64,000 bases of DNA from Lichtheimia corymbifera B2541 (GCA_000697475.1 JNEU01000930.1:22271-86270); one strand, 5' to 3'; positions 35,418-47,502 are shown, counted from the first letter of the stretch. Translations and numbers: made by a program. The notes: generated from the sequence alone by a model not told the origin.

Positions 35418-36924
35418 ATGTCGTGGAGACGTACCCCGATCACTTCCCATATTCGAACATGGACGGTAAACATCAGTGGCATGCCTTGAATAACTGGATC
35501 GCAATTGACTCTTGGTTTCACTTTGTAGACTCTCGCAGCTAATGAACGAGCGAATCGTGCCATTCTATTCCCAGGTAGTAAACGTAGCCGTGGATACCGC
35601 TTTCTATTCAACGTTATTGACTATGTCACCCTCCCTCCCTCTATCATGAAAAAGGCCAAGGATCCCAGTTTGTAGGCATGGGAAAGGATCTTTATGAAAT
35701 GTATCCTCGTTCAGCCAAGTTGGTATTCGATGAAGCAGACGAAGCTGTGGGTGGTGGATTGAAATCATTGACATTTGAAGGAGACCAAGTAAGTAAGCAA
35801 CAACGCATAGATGATAGATGCGATCATTGTTGACATGAATGAATGAATGATAGGGAAAACTCAAACTCACCGAGAATGCACAACCAGCTATTCTGACGAC
35901 TTCGATTGCTATGCTCAAAGTACTGGAGATCGACTTTGGCCTTGATATCGCAAAGCATTGTAAATATGCATTGGGTCATTCCCTAGGAGAATATACTGCT
36001 CTTGTCGCTACAGGTGCACTTGGCTTGGCGGATGGTGTTCGTCTGGTGCGTTTACGTGGCAAAGAGATGCAACAAGCGGTAGCCGATCGTCATGGTCAAA
36101 CAGCCATGTCAGCCTTGGTGGTACGCAAAGCAAAACTTTCAGATTTGGAAGAGGCCATCCGAGAAATTAATGCTGAACTCCCCATTGGTGAGCTTGTTCA
36201 ACTGGCAAATGTTAACAGTGTATGTATGAACGAGATCGATGTGTGATGATGATGATATACTCATCCTATGTTGTAGTCAGCACAAGTGGTTATCAGTGGA
36301 ACGAGCAAAGGCGTTGATGAGGCATCAAGGATTTTACAAAGCAAACGCCTTGCAGCAAGAGCAGTTGATTTGCCTGTCTCGTAGGTAGCATTGTGCAATG
36401 GGATATCAAAGTTGGGCACATGTATAACTGGTAAAAATGGGATTTTAGAGCACCGTTTCATTGTTCATTGGTGCAAGATGCAGCAGATGCTATGCAAGAG
36501 GCATTTACCAAGATCCCCTTTAAAGAGCCATGCATAAACGTCATTTCCAATGTAACAGCAAGACCGGTAAAGTATCTCAACGTTCATTGTGTCTCCGACC
36601 CACTCGTACTTATATAATGTTGTCAGTATGACAGTGTGGATGAGATTGCCCCCTTACTCGTCAAACAAGTGACATCGACTGTTGAATGGCACAGGAGCAT
36701 TGAATATTGCAAGGATCAAAATGTCAATGAGTTTATTTGCTTTGGACCAGGCAAGGTGTTGGCTAATTTACTGAAAAAGGAGCATCCATTGGATAAGATA
36801 AGGTACGTCCACTTCACCCCCACCCCTAAATGCGGATAATTGACCAACCGTCCAACCTTATAGAGCAATTACCAGTGCAGACGACATCCTCCATCATGCA
36901 AAAGAGTTTCAACAGAGATATTGA
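35418..36924 (+). CDS. MCT1: mitochondrial malonyl-CoA:ACP transacylase
   Basis: A spliced gene of about eight exons; the first three start at 35418, 35529 and 35655. The N-terminus MSWRRTPITSHIRTWT is basic and serine/threonine-rich, as in mitochondrial presequences. RAILFPGQGSQFVGMGKDLY is the substrate-binding GQGSQ motif, formed across the intron at 35575-35654. GHSLGEYTALVATGAL contains the nucleophile Ser in GHSLGE, followed by VRLVRLRGKEMQ with the conserved Arg. APFHCSLV supplies the second catalytic His. The enzyme loads malonyl groups on mitochondrial ACP for type II fatty acid (lipoic acid) synthesis. The end IDCFGPGK-like ICFGPGKVLANLLKK is typical of FabD. Start codon and first intron are inferred from phase. 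Confidence 0.9.
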
Positions 36925-36956
36925 TTGAATATACATAAAGAATATACACACACACT

Positions 36957-37349
36957 TTATTTCTTGCCTCTTCCCTTCTTCTTTTCAGGTGCGGGTTTCT
37001 TATATCCACCACTAGCTGCTGCTTTCTTCATAGCCGTAGACATCTCCATATCACTTTCAATCCATGACAGATCACCGAGGTTGGAATCAGCACCGAAACG
37101 TTTCTGGAATTTGGAGAGTTGTTCACTTTCATCACGTACGCCTTCCTTCAACATGGCAGGGTTCCATAATGGGTGGTTGCGAGTGTCCTTGGAGAGGATA
37201 ATTTGTGCTTTGGGAGATGTTGTTCGAACGGTGAAGGTGGCACCATTGCTCAGCACCACGGTCTGCAAGAATTGCTCTGGTTTGGTAGACACATGTCGTC
37301 GTAAGAATGGTCTTGCAATATGTCCAATGCGTGGTCGGTTCACAAACAT
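36957..37349 (-). CDS. mitochondrial large-subunit ribosomal protein bL31m (Mrpl36-like)
   Basis: A single exon encodes 130 residues starting MFVNRPRIGHIARPFLRRHV, a basic mitochondrial targeting-like N-terminus. The core TVVLSNGATFTVRTTSPKAQ is followed by LSKDTRNHPLWNP, matching the fungal mitochondrial L31 (yeast Mrpl36) pattern 'vvLSdGsTft..ttsP...kDvRNhpLWNP'. A Lys-rich tail (KPAPEKKKGRGKK) ends the protein. It lies convergent with MCT1 with only 32 nt between stops, so the 3' UTRs overlap. Confidence 0.85.
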   Translation of the reverse strand: MFVNRPRIGHIARPFLRRHVSTKPEQFLQTVVLSNGATFTVRTTSPKAQIILSKDTRNHPLWNPAMLKEGVRDESEQLSKFQKRFGADSNLGDLSWIESDMEMSTAMKKAAASGGYKKPAPEKKKGRGKK

Positions 37350-37983
37350 GCTTCAAGGGAAGAACAGCGGTACAAAAAGCCACATTGTCACTCAGCAACA
37401 ATAAATGCAGGGCAAGCCGATTTTCTCACGTGACTTTGCCATGGATACCCACCCTCTCTGTTCGCTAGTGCTTGTATCTTTATTCTCAAAGCAATTTATC
37501 ATACGTTTTCATCTATGAAATAAATAAAAAATAGGATCTCCCAGGGAAAAAAGAAGGCATCTTTGCATTGTAGAAAATATCCAATATACGGGTACCACCA
37601 CAACGGGTGCTGTTATAAAGGCGTGCGGTGTCAATATCTAAAAACAGTATCCAATTATGGTATACATCATGAGGAGGAGGTGGAGGAGGACGAGGAGGAG
37701 GGAGGACTGTGACAAGGGACAGTAAATTGATCATGCTATTGAGAGCTAATATGGGGGAATCTATCCATTTGGCTGGTAAACGCTGCAAGAGATGACATGT
37801 CGTGAATGGCCAACAAGCAAGTCCAAGCTCCCTTTCTTTTCTTTTCTACAGAGGAGGTGTTGAATAGACATTCACGTGACACTTTTTCCGAAAATGCAGC
37901 ACGTTTGCTTTCAAATTTCACACAGCGCACGAGTGCATCAGCGTTCCACACCCCTTCTTCACCACCACAGTTCTGCTTTGGTC
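37350..37983. other. divergent intergenic region, 634 nt
   Basis: This lies between the bL31m and Lunapark starts. It contains a GGA-rich tract (37669-37705), read as poly-proline in a minus-strand frame at 37513-37788. That frame has protein-like patches (LPAKWIDSPILALNSMINLL) but no supported gene model. Confidence 0.35.
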
Positions 37984-39302
37984 ATGGGCGGCTTCTTGTC
38001 GAAACAACAGGTGCGTTTATTACCCTCACGACGCGCAATCTGGCGCCTTTGATGTTCCTTTTCTAATCCCATGGCTTGTTTTTGGTAGACAAAGTCGGAT
38101 GACTATGAGAAGATTCTGTCAGAACTCGACGACAAGATTCAAACCGCCGAGATTCGATTGTCTGAAATCAAGCTACGAGAAAGACGCACGGGCCTTTTAT
38201 GGATAATATACAGCTCTATCATATGGGTTGCATTTCTATTGTACAGCTTTGTTATATTGCATCGACCTGACAAGGATATATACACATGGGATACGTTGGC
38301 AGTAACAGTGGTGCCAGTGCTTGTGATACCCATTGGGTAAGCGTGTGTATATCAGATGCCCTTATGCTATGTATGACTGATCATCCGTGTAGAATTTATT
38401 ATACGCGAAGGCTCCTCAAGCTCTTTTATTCACGCAAGCAGACCAATGAGGAATCCAACCTTGCTGCTCTTCGTGCACAACAAAAGCTGAAACTCGAAGA
38501 ACTCAAAAAGAAGACATCTTACTATACGACAAAGTCTCTATTGGAACGATATGATCTTACTGCAGCAGCCATTGAGCGCCGAAAGCAGCAACAACAACAA
38601 CAGCAACAGCAACAACAGCAAGCTCAAAGACCAGCTAGTATGCCAACCTCGCGTCCAAACCAGGAAATAAGGCATCGAGGTGAGTCATGATCTGTTAGTG
38701 GATAAAGGATGTATGATTGATCCATGACAAATTTACATCTAGTCCCACCCTCCAAAGCAATGCAGCAACAACAACAACCAGGAAGTGGACAACCACAACA
38801 ACCTATGCATCCACCACAGCAACCATCCATGATCATGTCCGCTCCACGTCCTATCACCAAAGAACGACAATGGTATGATAAACTTGTGGATGCATTGGTG
38901 GGTGAAGAAGGTCCTGAAACCAAGTATGCGTTGATCTGTCAACATTGCTTTGCACACAATGGTCTTGTTCTTCCTCAGGAAATTGCACATATCCGTAAGT
39001 GCTTGATGACAATGACAGGTTGCGTATGTATATATGACTAACTTGCTATTGTAGAATATACATGCCCCCATTGCAAACAATTCAATCCTGCACGCAATCC
39101 TAATGCAAGTACCCAAATCTTCCCACCCTCTTCCTCTGCGCGTTCCCAGTCGACACCACCTGCAGAACCTACTACTTCATCATCATCGTCGGAAGGATCC
39201 AACTCAAAGCAACAGGAACCAGTCAAGAGCAATGAAGAGAAGGAGGATCATTGTGACAATGAACAAGACAACAAGGAAAAAGAGGATCAGGATAGTGGAT
39301 AG
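37984..39302 (+). CDS. LNP1: Lunapark homologue, ER three-way junction protein
   Basis: A spliced gene of about five exons. The N-terminus MGGFLSKQQTKSDDYEKILS carries an N-myristoylation-type glycine and begins the Lunapark N-terminal coiled region. Two close hydrophobic segments follow (LLWIIYSSIIWVAFLLYSFV and LAVTVVPVLVIPIGIYYTRR), then a coiled coil with LAALRAQQKLKLEELKKKTS and YDLTAAAIERRKQ. The Lunapark zinc finger is present: YALICQHCFAHNGL paired with YTCPHCKQF across the last intron. Polyglutamine tracts (38589-38622 and 38770-38780) flank the middle. Lunapark stabilises ER tubule junctions. The C-terminal tail is acidic and serine-rich. Confidence 0.92.
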
Positions 39303-39509
39303 CATAGTGAAGTATATATATTTGGATAAAAAAGTTACAATTGGGGAACAATGGATGGACATAGGCTTTATCGGGGTCGTTGCCTAGGAAACACAAATGA
39401 GGCCTTGTAACTCCGCTAATATTCTTTCACGGCTTTTAATTGCTTCAGGAGAATTGGATAAGAGTGGTGCTCCTGATAATGCAATTCCTTTGCTGCTGCT
39501 GCTACTACT

Positions 39510-40967
39510 ATGACCGAAATACAATATCCAGCAAGCCATACTGGTAGCATCTTGACACATCGCAATGGCCCCAATGACTCGGAGGATCGTTATCGACCAT
39601 GGAGCATCCGACTTGCCAACAGCCGGTTACAATCGCAAGGGTTAGAAACAGCGTTGGAAAGCGATCTGAATTTGCATTTGGAGAAAGAACGAGAGGGCAT
39701 TCCAATGACCGTATTATCGTCGTCGTCATCGTCGAATATGGGTCGAGAACGTGAAGAGCATCGACACTCGAACAATCCTTTTCGAGATACAGTAGACCAC
39801 CACAAACAATATGGATTCAATGATCCTTTTGCAGAGGCACCCATAGCAGCATGGCAAGAGATGAAGGATTATAATTTACGAGCCAATGGATTACCAACAT
39901 TGGATCAAATGATGCGATTACATACATTGGCACCATTGACACAAAGCAACTTTATGGCGTTCCTACGACGACGAGGCGTCCATCAAAATGTGAGCTTCCT
40001 GTTAGAGTTGGAGACGCACGATAAGCTATGGCATGCGCATCTATCAAGTGCCAGACGACACACCAAGGATCGATTATCACGCTTTTTGGAGAGTGCAGCC
40101 GAGAAACCAGCGAATACCAAAGATACCATGATGGAAATGTACGATCCACATCATCATCATCATACTACTGCTGCTTCTGCTGGTGCTTACACTGAAACGC
40201 CCGACACACAAAATCTTCTTGGGAGTATGCGAGGATTACCTGTTGTTACTTCACCAACAACGACGGAGGACTATGCATCTCGTATTCCACAAGGACAATC
40301 ATCCTCCCTTGGAAGACATGACTTGCAACAAAACGCTACTCGTATCTATCGCACTTTTTGTTCACCCCTCGATGCTGCACAACCCATTCACTTGCCTGAC
40401 GACTATCGCACAGCTTTGGAAGAACTCATTGAAAAACATCATCGCCCTGAACCAGCCGTATTCAATTCAGCTCGATCGCATGTATTCGAAGTCTTGAATG
40501 TGTTTTATTATCCTCAATTTGTCGATGCCATGTTACACACTAATGTCGCTCGTAGCAGTGCTCGTCTTTATAGCATACTCGGATGCATCTTATTGACCGT
40601 GGCATTTGCTGTGGAACTCTCATTGATCCTACTTGACCAAGGTTCCATTCCTACTCGTTGGTGGGGTCTACTGCCTTTCTTTTTGGGATGGTCGTGCTTT
40701 ATCACTGGATTTACTCATTTCTCTTGGTGGTTGGCCTTTACAAGTAAAAGGTAAATTCGGTATCTATCCATTCCCTATGTACAACTTACTCATACATATG
40801 TGCATAGTGAAACAAGCTTTTTTGTATTTACACGTATTCAGGACAAGAGCGTACTACGTGCCCATCGTAAACGTGCCTACATGTTCCTCGCCATCTCCCT
40901 GGTGATCTCCATTATCTGCAGTATCATATTCGTCTTTATCCCTGGCCACCGAATGCGTCGTAGTTAA
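39510..40967 (+). CDS. RGS-domain membrane protein, Rax1-like
   Basis: Two exons (39510-40750 and 40808-40967) give 466 residues. An N-terminal hydrophilic region precedes an RGS-type domain: LPTLDQMMRLHTLAPLTQSN, FMAFLRRRGVHQNVSFLLEL and ETHDKLWHAHL. The domain is split by a Ser/His-rich insert (DPHHHHHTTAAS), then resumes with IYRTFCSPLDAAQPIHLPDD and HVFEVLNVFYYPQFVDAML. Three C-terminal hydrophobic segments follow, the last lying mainly in exon 2 (FLAISLVISIICSIIFVFIP). An RGS fold followed by C-terminal membrane helices is the architecture of Rax1, which acts in bud-site or polarity marking in yeast. Polarity function here is inference. Confidence 0.75.
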
Positions 40968-41295
40968 ACAATGGTTATTCATTCATTCATCCATCCATCC
41001 TGTATACTAAATAGCTGAGAGTAGTAATAATAGTGATTGTAGCGTAGCAGTAGCAATGATAACACCACAAAAAGATGCTTTGCTCCGTTTTCTTAATATC
41101 GCATTGGATGTATTATTAGTGTTTGGAAATCCTATTATTGGCATACTCCCATTTAACTCTGCGTGCATGTAAAATGAAAACTCTTTATTTGGAAGAGAAT
41201 GCTACTTCCTAATTATGGACCCCAACCCTACAATGGACAAAAAAAAGCAAACCTATGCAGCCGATGCACACACACACATACATGCGGATGATATT
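40968..41295. other. convergent intergenic region, 328 nt
   Basis: 3' ends of the Rax1-like gene (plus) and the FAD oxidase gene (minus) face each other. A CA-repeat (cacacacacacata) lies near 41267. No exon is seen. Confidence 0.4.
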
Positions 41296-42861
41296 TCACA
41301 AACGAGGCAGATTTGCTTGTAATTCTTCTAGAGTGGCCATTCTTGTCTGAGCGTCCTCGGTGTTTAGTTGAAGCTGTTCTTGATTAGCCATCGAGGCACG
41401 AAGGTTATCAAATGCACCATCCTTAGCGTCCCCGCCACCCATGTCACGCCATGCCCATGCTCGAGTATATTCCGTATCGATACCATCAATCACATCACAA
41501 ATCTTATATCCAAGGATTGGGAGCATTTTCGCACCATGGCCGGAATCACCTGTAGCAACGATCAAATTTTGGTATTCTGGATGTGGAGCAATTAGATAAT
41601 GACCATCCACCGAATCGCAATACCTAAGAGGGTGGTTGAGCTTGAGCACATAGATAGGTGGATATGATCAAAAATCCTTACCAACAATTCCTTGCACGCA
41701 CAATATCTAAACTTGCGGTGAATGGGAAAAAGCTGCCCAAGAATTGACGAATGCCACGCAACGACTTTATGGGAATGGTATCGTTTGGATTGGTTACTTG
41801 GGTACGAGGCACCGAAATACGATCCTTGTCACGCAAATTTAAATAACCACGCGAATGATGACCCACTTTGATAATACCCTCTTCATTGGGAGCAAATCCA
41901 TAATAGCCAGTGGTTGATAAATCGGCACACCAGACACCAGGCTGATCACCGTACGCTTTACGAAGGTGGTCGGGAAGCTTGATTTGGACAACTGTTTGTG
42001 CCGTTGCAATGATACGATCGCCCACATCCACTAATCCAGGAGTCCAGGCACCGGTTGCCATCATTAATAAATCGCATGAATGCACTTGGTTATCCTTGGT
42101 TCTGATGCCGACCACCTTGCCACCTGCTTCACAGCAAACTTCCTCAAATGAGCCCTTCATATCGCCAGTGACAAAGTGGACCCCGTTCTCGACGCATTTA
42201 TTATAACAATGCTTGATGGCTTCACTTGAGTTACACCAACCTACAAGAAGAAGGCATAGTGTTAACAATGAGATGCTATGTGATTACATCGCATGTACTT
42301 ACCACCCATCTTGTTCAAGTAAGCAATATCGAATCCTTTCGATACAGCATCCTTAAATACTGGGAAACGACTTGTAATGCTTTCTGGGGTCTGCAGCTCT
42401 TCAATGACATGGCCATAACCAGCCTCTCGAATATGCTTCATGCTCGTCAATTCATAGTTTGTAAATTTGCCGTTTTGAGCCATCATCAAGACACCCGTTT
42501 CATGGTATACTGGGCATTCTCCCTTGGCTGCTCGTTCCTTATTCCATTGACGCCATAGTGGGAAGGTTTCCAATGTCAGCTTCATGTACATGGGTTCATC
42601 GCCATAATCCATGCGAACAATCTTGTTGATATCTTTGGAGGAGGAGGGGGATCAAGTGTGTGTGTGAGATAAACAAATGCATGGGCACCGTGGGATATTA
42701 TTGTTACCTGTCGAGGCAGCATCAGGTGAAGGAATTTCCTGTCGATCAAAAACCCAGATGTCGTATTTGTTTTTTTGGGATAATGCATATGCAGTAGACA
42801 AGCCAAATGTACCACCACCCACAATGATGATCTTAGAATTGGGAGGAGGAGGAGTGTACAT
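41296..42861 (-). CDS. FAD-dependent amine oxidase (saccharopine/fructosyl-amino-acid oxidase family)
   Basis: A spliced gene of about five exons starting MYTPPPPNSKIIIVGGGTFG. The Rossmann FAD motif GGGTFGLSTAYAL is intact, followed by DIWVFDRQEIPSPDAAST. IVRMDYGDEPMYMKL, FPLWRQWN, GWCNSSEAIKHCYN and CDLLMMATGAWTPGLVD follow the order seen in monomeric sarcosine oxidase, saccharopine oxidase and fructosyl amine oxidases. The C-terminal block RARNCWYCDSVDGHYLIAPH and VATGDSGHGAKMLPILGY provides the flavin-linked Cys region (RNCWY) and the GDSGHGAKM loop. The substrate (saccharopine, pipecolate or Amadori compounds) cannot be told from sequence. No terminal peroxisomal tripeptide (SKL-type) is present. 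Confidence 0.85.
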
Positions 42862-43137
42862 GATGTGTGTGTGAAGAGAGGGAGAAAGGAAAAGGAGAAA
42901 CAAATTGCAATGTCAGTGGTGGTGAAGGTTAAAGAAACGAGCGATAAAAGTTCAAGCGATGGATTGGAGTCACTCGAATTGGGCCAATCAACATTTTTAG
43001 AGAACAATAGAATTAAGATTGGTTCCGATAATCTAATTTGTAAATGCATTCACACAAAAAGGTACCAGTAGTAGACAATGGGATACAACGAACCACAGCA
43101 ACGTTTATTGATATGATAGGCAAGCTGCTGCTATTTT

Positions 43138-43550
43138 TTAAAGAATCTCGGATCCATAGCGTTCTGCTGCTGTACGATAAACAGGCGTCATCCCTGAACA
43201 AACATTGGTGTCAACAGCGTCTGTGATATTTACAACCGATGAGCTATAGCTTCCAGTCGACGCATCGAAATGGGACAGTGTCATGCCCAATGGTGGCGAT
43301 TTGGGACGTAGAGGGTCGGCGGGTGATGACGACGACGATGTCACGGGGATAAAGGAGCTCGTGTTAATGCTGTGCTCTTCATTTTTGCTATAGGCAGACG
43401 AGGGTGTCTCTGTAATAGGTCGCTTCACGTCATCATTCTGTTTACTTTAGAGTCAGTATCCATGATGAATAAAAATTGGTATCCATGGAAACATACTGTT
43501 TCCAATACTTGAGTATTTTTACGTTTCTTGGAAGCGTCAAATGAGGACAT
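43138..43550 (-). CDS. small unknown Ser-rich protein
   Basis: Two exons separated by an intron between MSSFDASKKRKNTQVLET and NDDVKRPITETPSSAYSKNE. The model runs from ATG at 43550 to TAA at 43138 and gives about 114 residues. The N-terminus has a basic KKRK cluster that could be a nuclear signal. The middle is Ser/Pro-rich (VTSSSSSPADPLRPKSPP), with SP sites suggesting phosphorylation. The end is GMTPVYRTAAERYGSEIL. No family is recognised. Confidence 0.5.
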
Positions 43551-44047
43551 GATAGCAAAGAAAGAGAGAAGAAGAAAAATAGCCAAAGTGGCGTATGTTT
43601 AAAACTATAACGATCGTTCTCTCAAATTCTGTTTTTGGCTGGATTCGCCAAGTTTGTTTTTTATGGAGATGAGATGGGGGTAGTTCAAACAAGTGTAGTT
43701 ACTTTTATAGATAAACGAATGGCAAAAGTAGTCAATGTGTGGGGCGTATTTTCTTTTTTTGCGGAGAGGATTAGCCACGTTGTTGTCATCTCGTGTATCT
43801 CAAAGTCTATCGTGCGAAAGTTGAGATCGATCTTGCTTTGGCCCGCCACCTTATCGGACCATCATGTGCAGGGTGAGTCAGACGAACCAATCAATAAAGA
43901 ATAGCTAACAAAGCGTCATCACTCAGTGGTTACATCGCCTCACCAAATGGGGGTTGTGTTCCTACATTTACCGCTTAACACACACACACTCTCTTTCTCT
44001 CTTTTACACCTTCCCGCCGCCGCCCTGGATTCATGCTTTTGTTGGAT
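43551..44047. other. divergent upstream region, about 500 nt
   Basis: Shared between the small Ser-rich gene and the MHR-domain gene. A CA then CT-rich tract (cacacacactctctttctct) lies at 43980-44005, just before the MHR gene start. Confidence 0.4.
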
Positions 44048-46420
44048 ATGGCAGCTTCTTCAAAACAACATGCGACCACATCCTCTCGATCATCCTCTTC
44101 CTCACATAAACGTACTCGACAGCATAATCCAAAGGCGACACCAAAGGAAAAGAAAACTTCACAACAAGACGACTTGGAATCGCTGCAAATCACTTTTTAT
44201 GAAATAGAGTCATGGATTGAGAAAACTACTCCTGTCCTTGCTCGAATGACTAAAGAACTCGACAAAGCATCTCAGCAATTTCAAAAGAGAAGGGATGAGC
44301 TGCGCATTACGGAAGCAGCCAAAGAGCAGCAACAACGAGCAGCAACAGCAGCAGCAGCACCACAACCACCGCCAAAAGCAGCAACAGCAACAGCAACACC
44401 AACACCACAGCAACCAGCACCACCACAGCAACAACAGCAGCTGAGTTCTCGGTTACTACAATCCTGGGCGGAACAAAAGATGAAAGATAAATCGATGCAG
44501 TGGACATTATCTTTTCAACCTGGCAACTCTTTGAGACTTGAGACGAACATCACTTCTATTGAACAGCTTGTGGATGCAGTACGAAAGATTCGTGTGCTTG
44601 CAGAGGAACCCGAGACAGCAGCATCCATGGAGAATGGTGGTGGTGGCGGTGGTGGTGGTGTCATGATGCATGATGATACAGAAGATGCAATACCATCCCC
44701 CTCATCGTCGACTTCAAGTTTATCAGTATGGGTGGATCCTTTGGAGACTGATCCAGCGACTGAATATTGGCACATTGCTATTGGAAGAAGACCACAGACA
44801 TGTTTGGAGAATTATCGACATTGTGAGATGAATTTGAGCCGGTTGACAGAGGATGTCTCACCAAGCGTTCTCAATTATATCGGCCATGTATTTTGGGATT
44901 GTCTTCATCCAAAGTTCACTTGCGATTGGTATTCGTTCTGGGATCGTTCAGGTGACCCAAAGCGTAACCAAGTGTGTATCGACTCGGGTCTCGCCATTGT
45001 ATTCTTACATGTCATTCGCCACGACAATAGCGCATGCAATAATGCTCTCGACATTGCCTATTATTATTACGATCGTGCTCGTGAATCACTCATGGAATTC
45101 TTTGACTCACCTGATTGTGCAACCCTGGAGACATTGTTGAATCTGGCCATGTTTTGTATGGTGTGTAAGCGACATTCTCAAGCAAGGATCTATATCAGTC
45201 TCGCTTTCCGGATGATGTTGGAGATGGGAATGCATCAACGCAGCAAATTACCAACCGATCGAGTCCTACGCAAACAATACCTGAAGCTCTTCATGGTGCT
45301 TTATTACAACGACGTGACGACATCAATATATTCACGTGATCCTTTTCTTGTGATGGATGAGAACTGTGATATCGACTTTTACGAGATTATTGAGCTCAAT
45401 GAGATATTACATCGAAATGGAGAAGCTGGATGCAATGACAACATGGTGGTCAAGGAGACATACTTTTCATATTTGCTTGAGCTCATGCGTATCAGCAAAA
45501 GGACAGAGCGGGTCTTTCGAGATTATGAGCACCTGAGGTATCATTACAGTGGAGAGCTTCCAATACGGTGGGCAAAGTGGGTTCAGAGTATAGAGATTGC
45601 GCTGGCGCAATGGTTTGAACAACTACCCGCTTTTTATCGTGTCGATCCACAGCCGAGACAAACCATTGGCAGTCCTCCCAAGCCGTGCCCACGTGAACGA
45701 CATCCTATGCCACCAGAAATGCTTCGTGATCAATCAGCTCTTTTGCTCATGTTGCAATATCAAACACAATGGATCGTATTACACAAGACATTCTTGACCA
45801 AAAACATGTCCCTTTCGCCATTCACACCACCCCTGGATTCACCCAAAAGCCCTGTCTCGCCTGGACAGTCACCTTTGCCACAACAACGCATTGAACGATC
45901 ACACGCTATATGTACAGATGCCGCCAATCGTATTGTCGTGATTGCTGAGCTTATCACTGAACAATATGGCTGGTGCGTGTGTCAGCAATTCATTAATTGT
46001 ATCTATCAAGCATCGACCATCTACTGCCGCAACGCCCTGACCAAAGACGATGCTGCACGTCAACATGCAAAGTACATGATTCATCGCATCATCCGTGTCC
46101 TCCGATCCAACAATCACAATTATCAAGGTCTTCCCAATGATTTGACAGCATGCCTCAATGAGTTTCTTGCGGACCATGATATGCAGCCATCCCGAGAAGA
46201 TGATGATGACGATGGTGGTGTGCGGTTATTGAATCAGTTTTTCTCATGCGTAGAAACATCTTCAACTTCATCGTGTGCTGCCTTGACCAAATTCAATGAC
46301 AGCTTGCCAAATTCTCCTCACATGCACAAGCAAATCTTTATGCAAGCCAACTCGACTCATCAGCAACTCCCAGTGGAAGCAATGGACTTTGATATGACTG
46401 CAGCGGATATCCGAAACTGA
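44048..46420 (+). CDS. fungal transcription-factor MHR-domain protein without visible zinc cluster
   Basis: A single exon of 790 residues from MAASSKQHATTS; an in-frame ATG lies 5 codons earlier. The N-terminal region is Ser-rich and basic, followed by a helical segment (LQITFYEIESWIEKTTPVLA) and Ala/Pro/Gln-rich repeats with a Gly run. From about residue 230 it resembles the fungal-specific transcription factor (MHR) domain: LNYIGHVFWDCLHPKFTCDW, DSGLAIVFLHVIRHDNSACN, ARESLMEFFDSPDCATLETL, CKRHSQARIYISLAFRMMLE and MGMHQRSKLPTDRVLRKQ. The usual Zn2Cys6 CxxCRxxKxxC motif is absent from the frame, and none was found just upstream. It may act without its own DNA-binding domain or have an unrecognised upstream exon. 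Confidence 0.7.
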   Translation: MAASSKQHATTSSRSSSSSHKRTRQHNPKATPKEKKTSQQDDLESLQITFYEIESWIEKTTPVLARMTKELDKASQQFQKRRDELRITEAAKEQQQRAATAAAAPQPPPKAATATATPTPQQPAPPQQQQQLSSRLLQSWAEQKMKDKSMQWTLSFQPGNSLRLETNITSIEQLVDAVRKIRVLAEEPETAASMENGGGGGGGGVMMHDDTEDAIPSPSSSTSSLSVWVDPLETDPATEYWHIAIGRRPQTCLENYRHCEMNLSRLTEDVSPSVLNYIGHVFWDCLHPKFTCDWYSFWDRSGDPKRNQVCIDSGLAIVFLHVIRHDNSACNNALDIAYYYYDRARESLMEFFDSPDCATLETLLNLAMFCMVCKRHSQARIYISLAFRMMLEMGMHQRSKLPTDRVLRKQYLKLFMVLYYNDVTTSIYSRDPFLVMDENCDIDFYEIIELNEILHRNGEAGCNDNMVVKETYFSYLLELMRISKRTERVFRDYEHLRYHYSGELPIRWAKWVQSIEIALAQWFEQLPAFYRVDPQPRQTIGSPPKPCPRERHPMPPEMLRDQSALLLMLQYQTQWIVLHKTFLTKNMSLSPFTPPLDSPKSPVSPGQSPLPQQRIERSHAICTDAANRIVVIAELITEQYGWCVCQQFINCIYQASTIYCRNALTKDDAARQHAKYMIHRIIRVLRSNNHNYQGLPNDLTACLNEFLADHDMQPSREDDDDDGGVRLLNQFFSCVETSSTSSCAALTKFNDSLPNSPHMHKQIFMQANSTHQQLPVEAMDFDMTAADIRN

Positions 46421-47502
46421 TGGTATGTAAGTCTATTATACCCTTCAGCTGCTGAGAAATTAACATGCTGTTTATAGTGCAAAGTTATCAATGGACGTAT
46501 ACCGATCATGACCTACATCATGTTTCTTTTGCTGTCAAGTGTATGAGATACAGTTGCTCATGGCTGGCAGCAGTTCCTCCTCTTCATCCTGCTAGTATAC
46601 CAGCGTCCAATTTTTTTTCCATTTACACTTTATCATTCTGCAATACCCGCCTTGTAAATCCACGACTGTAATATTCTTTTTTCTTCTTCTTCTACATCTG
46701 CCAAATATATATTTGTACCCTGTTGTCATCATTTGTACAGGATCTTTGGACACACACTAACCAACTTGGATTGAATGATTCTTTTGTATTCAGGAACACC
46801 ACATGTGTAACATGGATACTTTGTGATTCCTGAAGCCAATGCCATATACTACATATCTACACCTCCCTCCTTGCACGCGATCATGAATTGATAGCTCATT
46901 TGACTATAGCATTGCCCGAAATTTTCGCTCCCGATACTGCTGCATCGATGCATCGGAAGATCCCATCACTCCATCCGCTCAAAAAAAAAGTACATAGCCA
47001 CACCCTATCTCGACCTTTCAGCATTACAAAAAAATTGGATCCACTGCACAGAATGTTCTTCGTTTACTAGTTGCGTTTCATCACAACCAATGGTGTTTCC
47101 TCTGACACCCATGTTCATATCTACACTACAACGAAGAGTCTGGTGCACCATGTCAACAACGTTTGATAATGAAATGTTCTTTTATTCAGTTGTATATCGA
47201 TGACACTATATAGGATTTATAGGTACGGTATTCCTTGGATGGGCCATCTATCCATGTTACCAGGTAGTAGTAGTAGCGCACACGTTTGATCCAAAGGTGT
47301 GGTGGGGCTATCCGCATGATATGCATGTGCACCCCTATTGGCTGCGTAAATATTTATACTCAGGGCGAGTGTGTGTGCGGTGGTACCTGCTTCATTCGGA
47401 TATTTGTTGCATTACTGCCGTTTCTCGGATACAGCAATCTGAAGATGAAATAAAAGGGTGCCCGAAGCAATCAAGAACCTTCTCTCTCTATTTTTCCTAT
47501 CC
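46421..47502. other. intergenic, about 1.1 kb
   Basis: Between two plus-strand genes. Poly-T and TTC tracts near 46675-46695 and a tagtagtagtag tract near 47264-47276 are visible. No coding exon is supported. Confidence 0.4.

Noticed and set aside
37513..37951. Minus-strand frames in the bL31m/Lunapark divergent region
   Set aside because: Part of the coding look comes from a GGA repeat read as poly-proline; no consistent splicing or family match.
44210..44507. Minus-strand Leu/Val/Cys-rich frames opposite the MHR gene
   Set aside because: They are the antisense reading of Ala/Gln/Pro codon repeats in the real gene.
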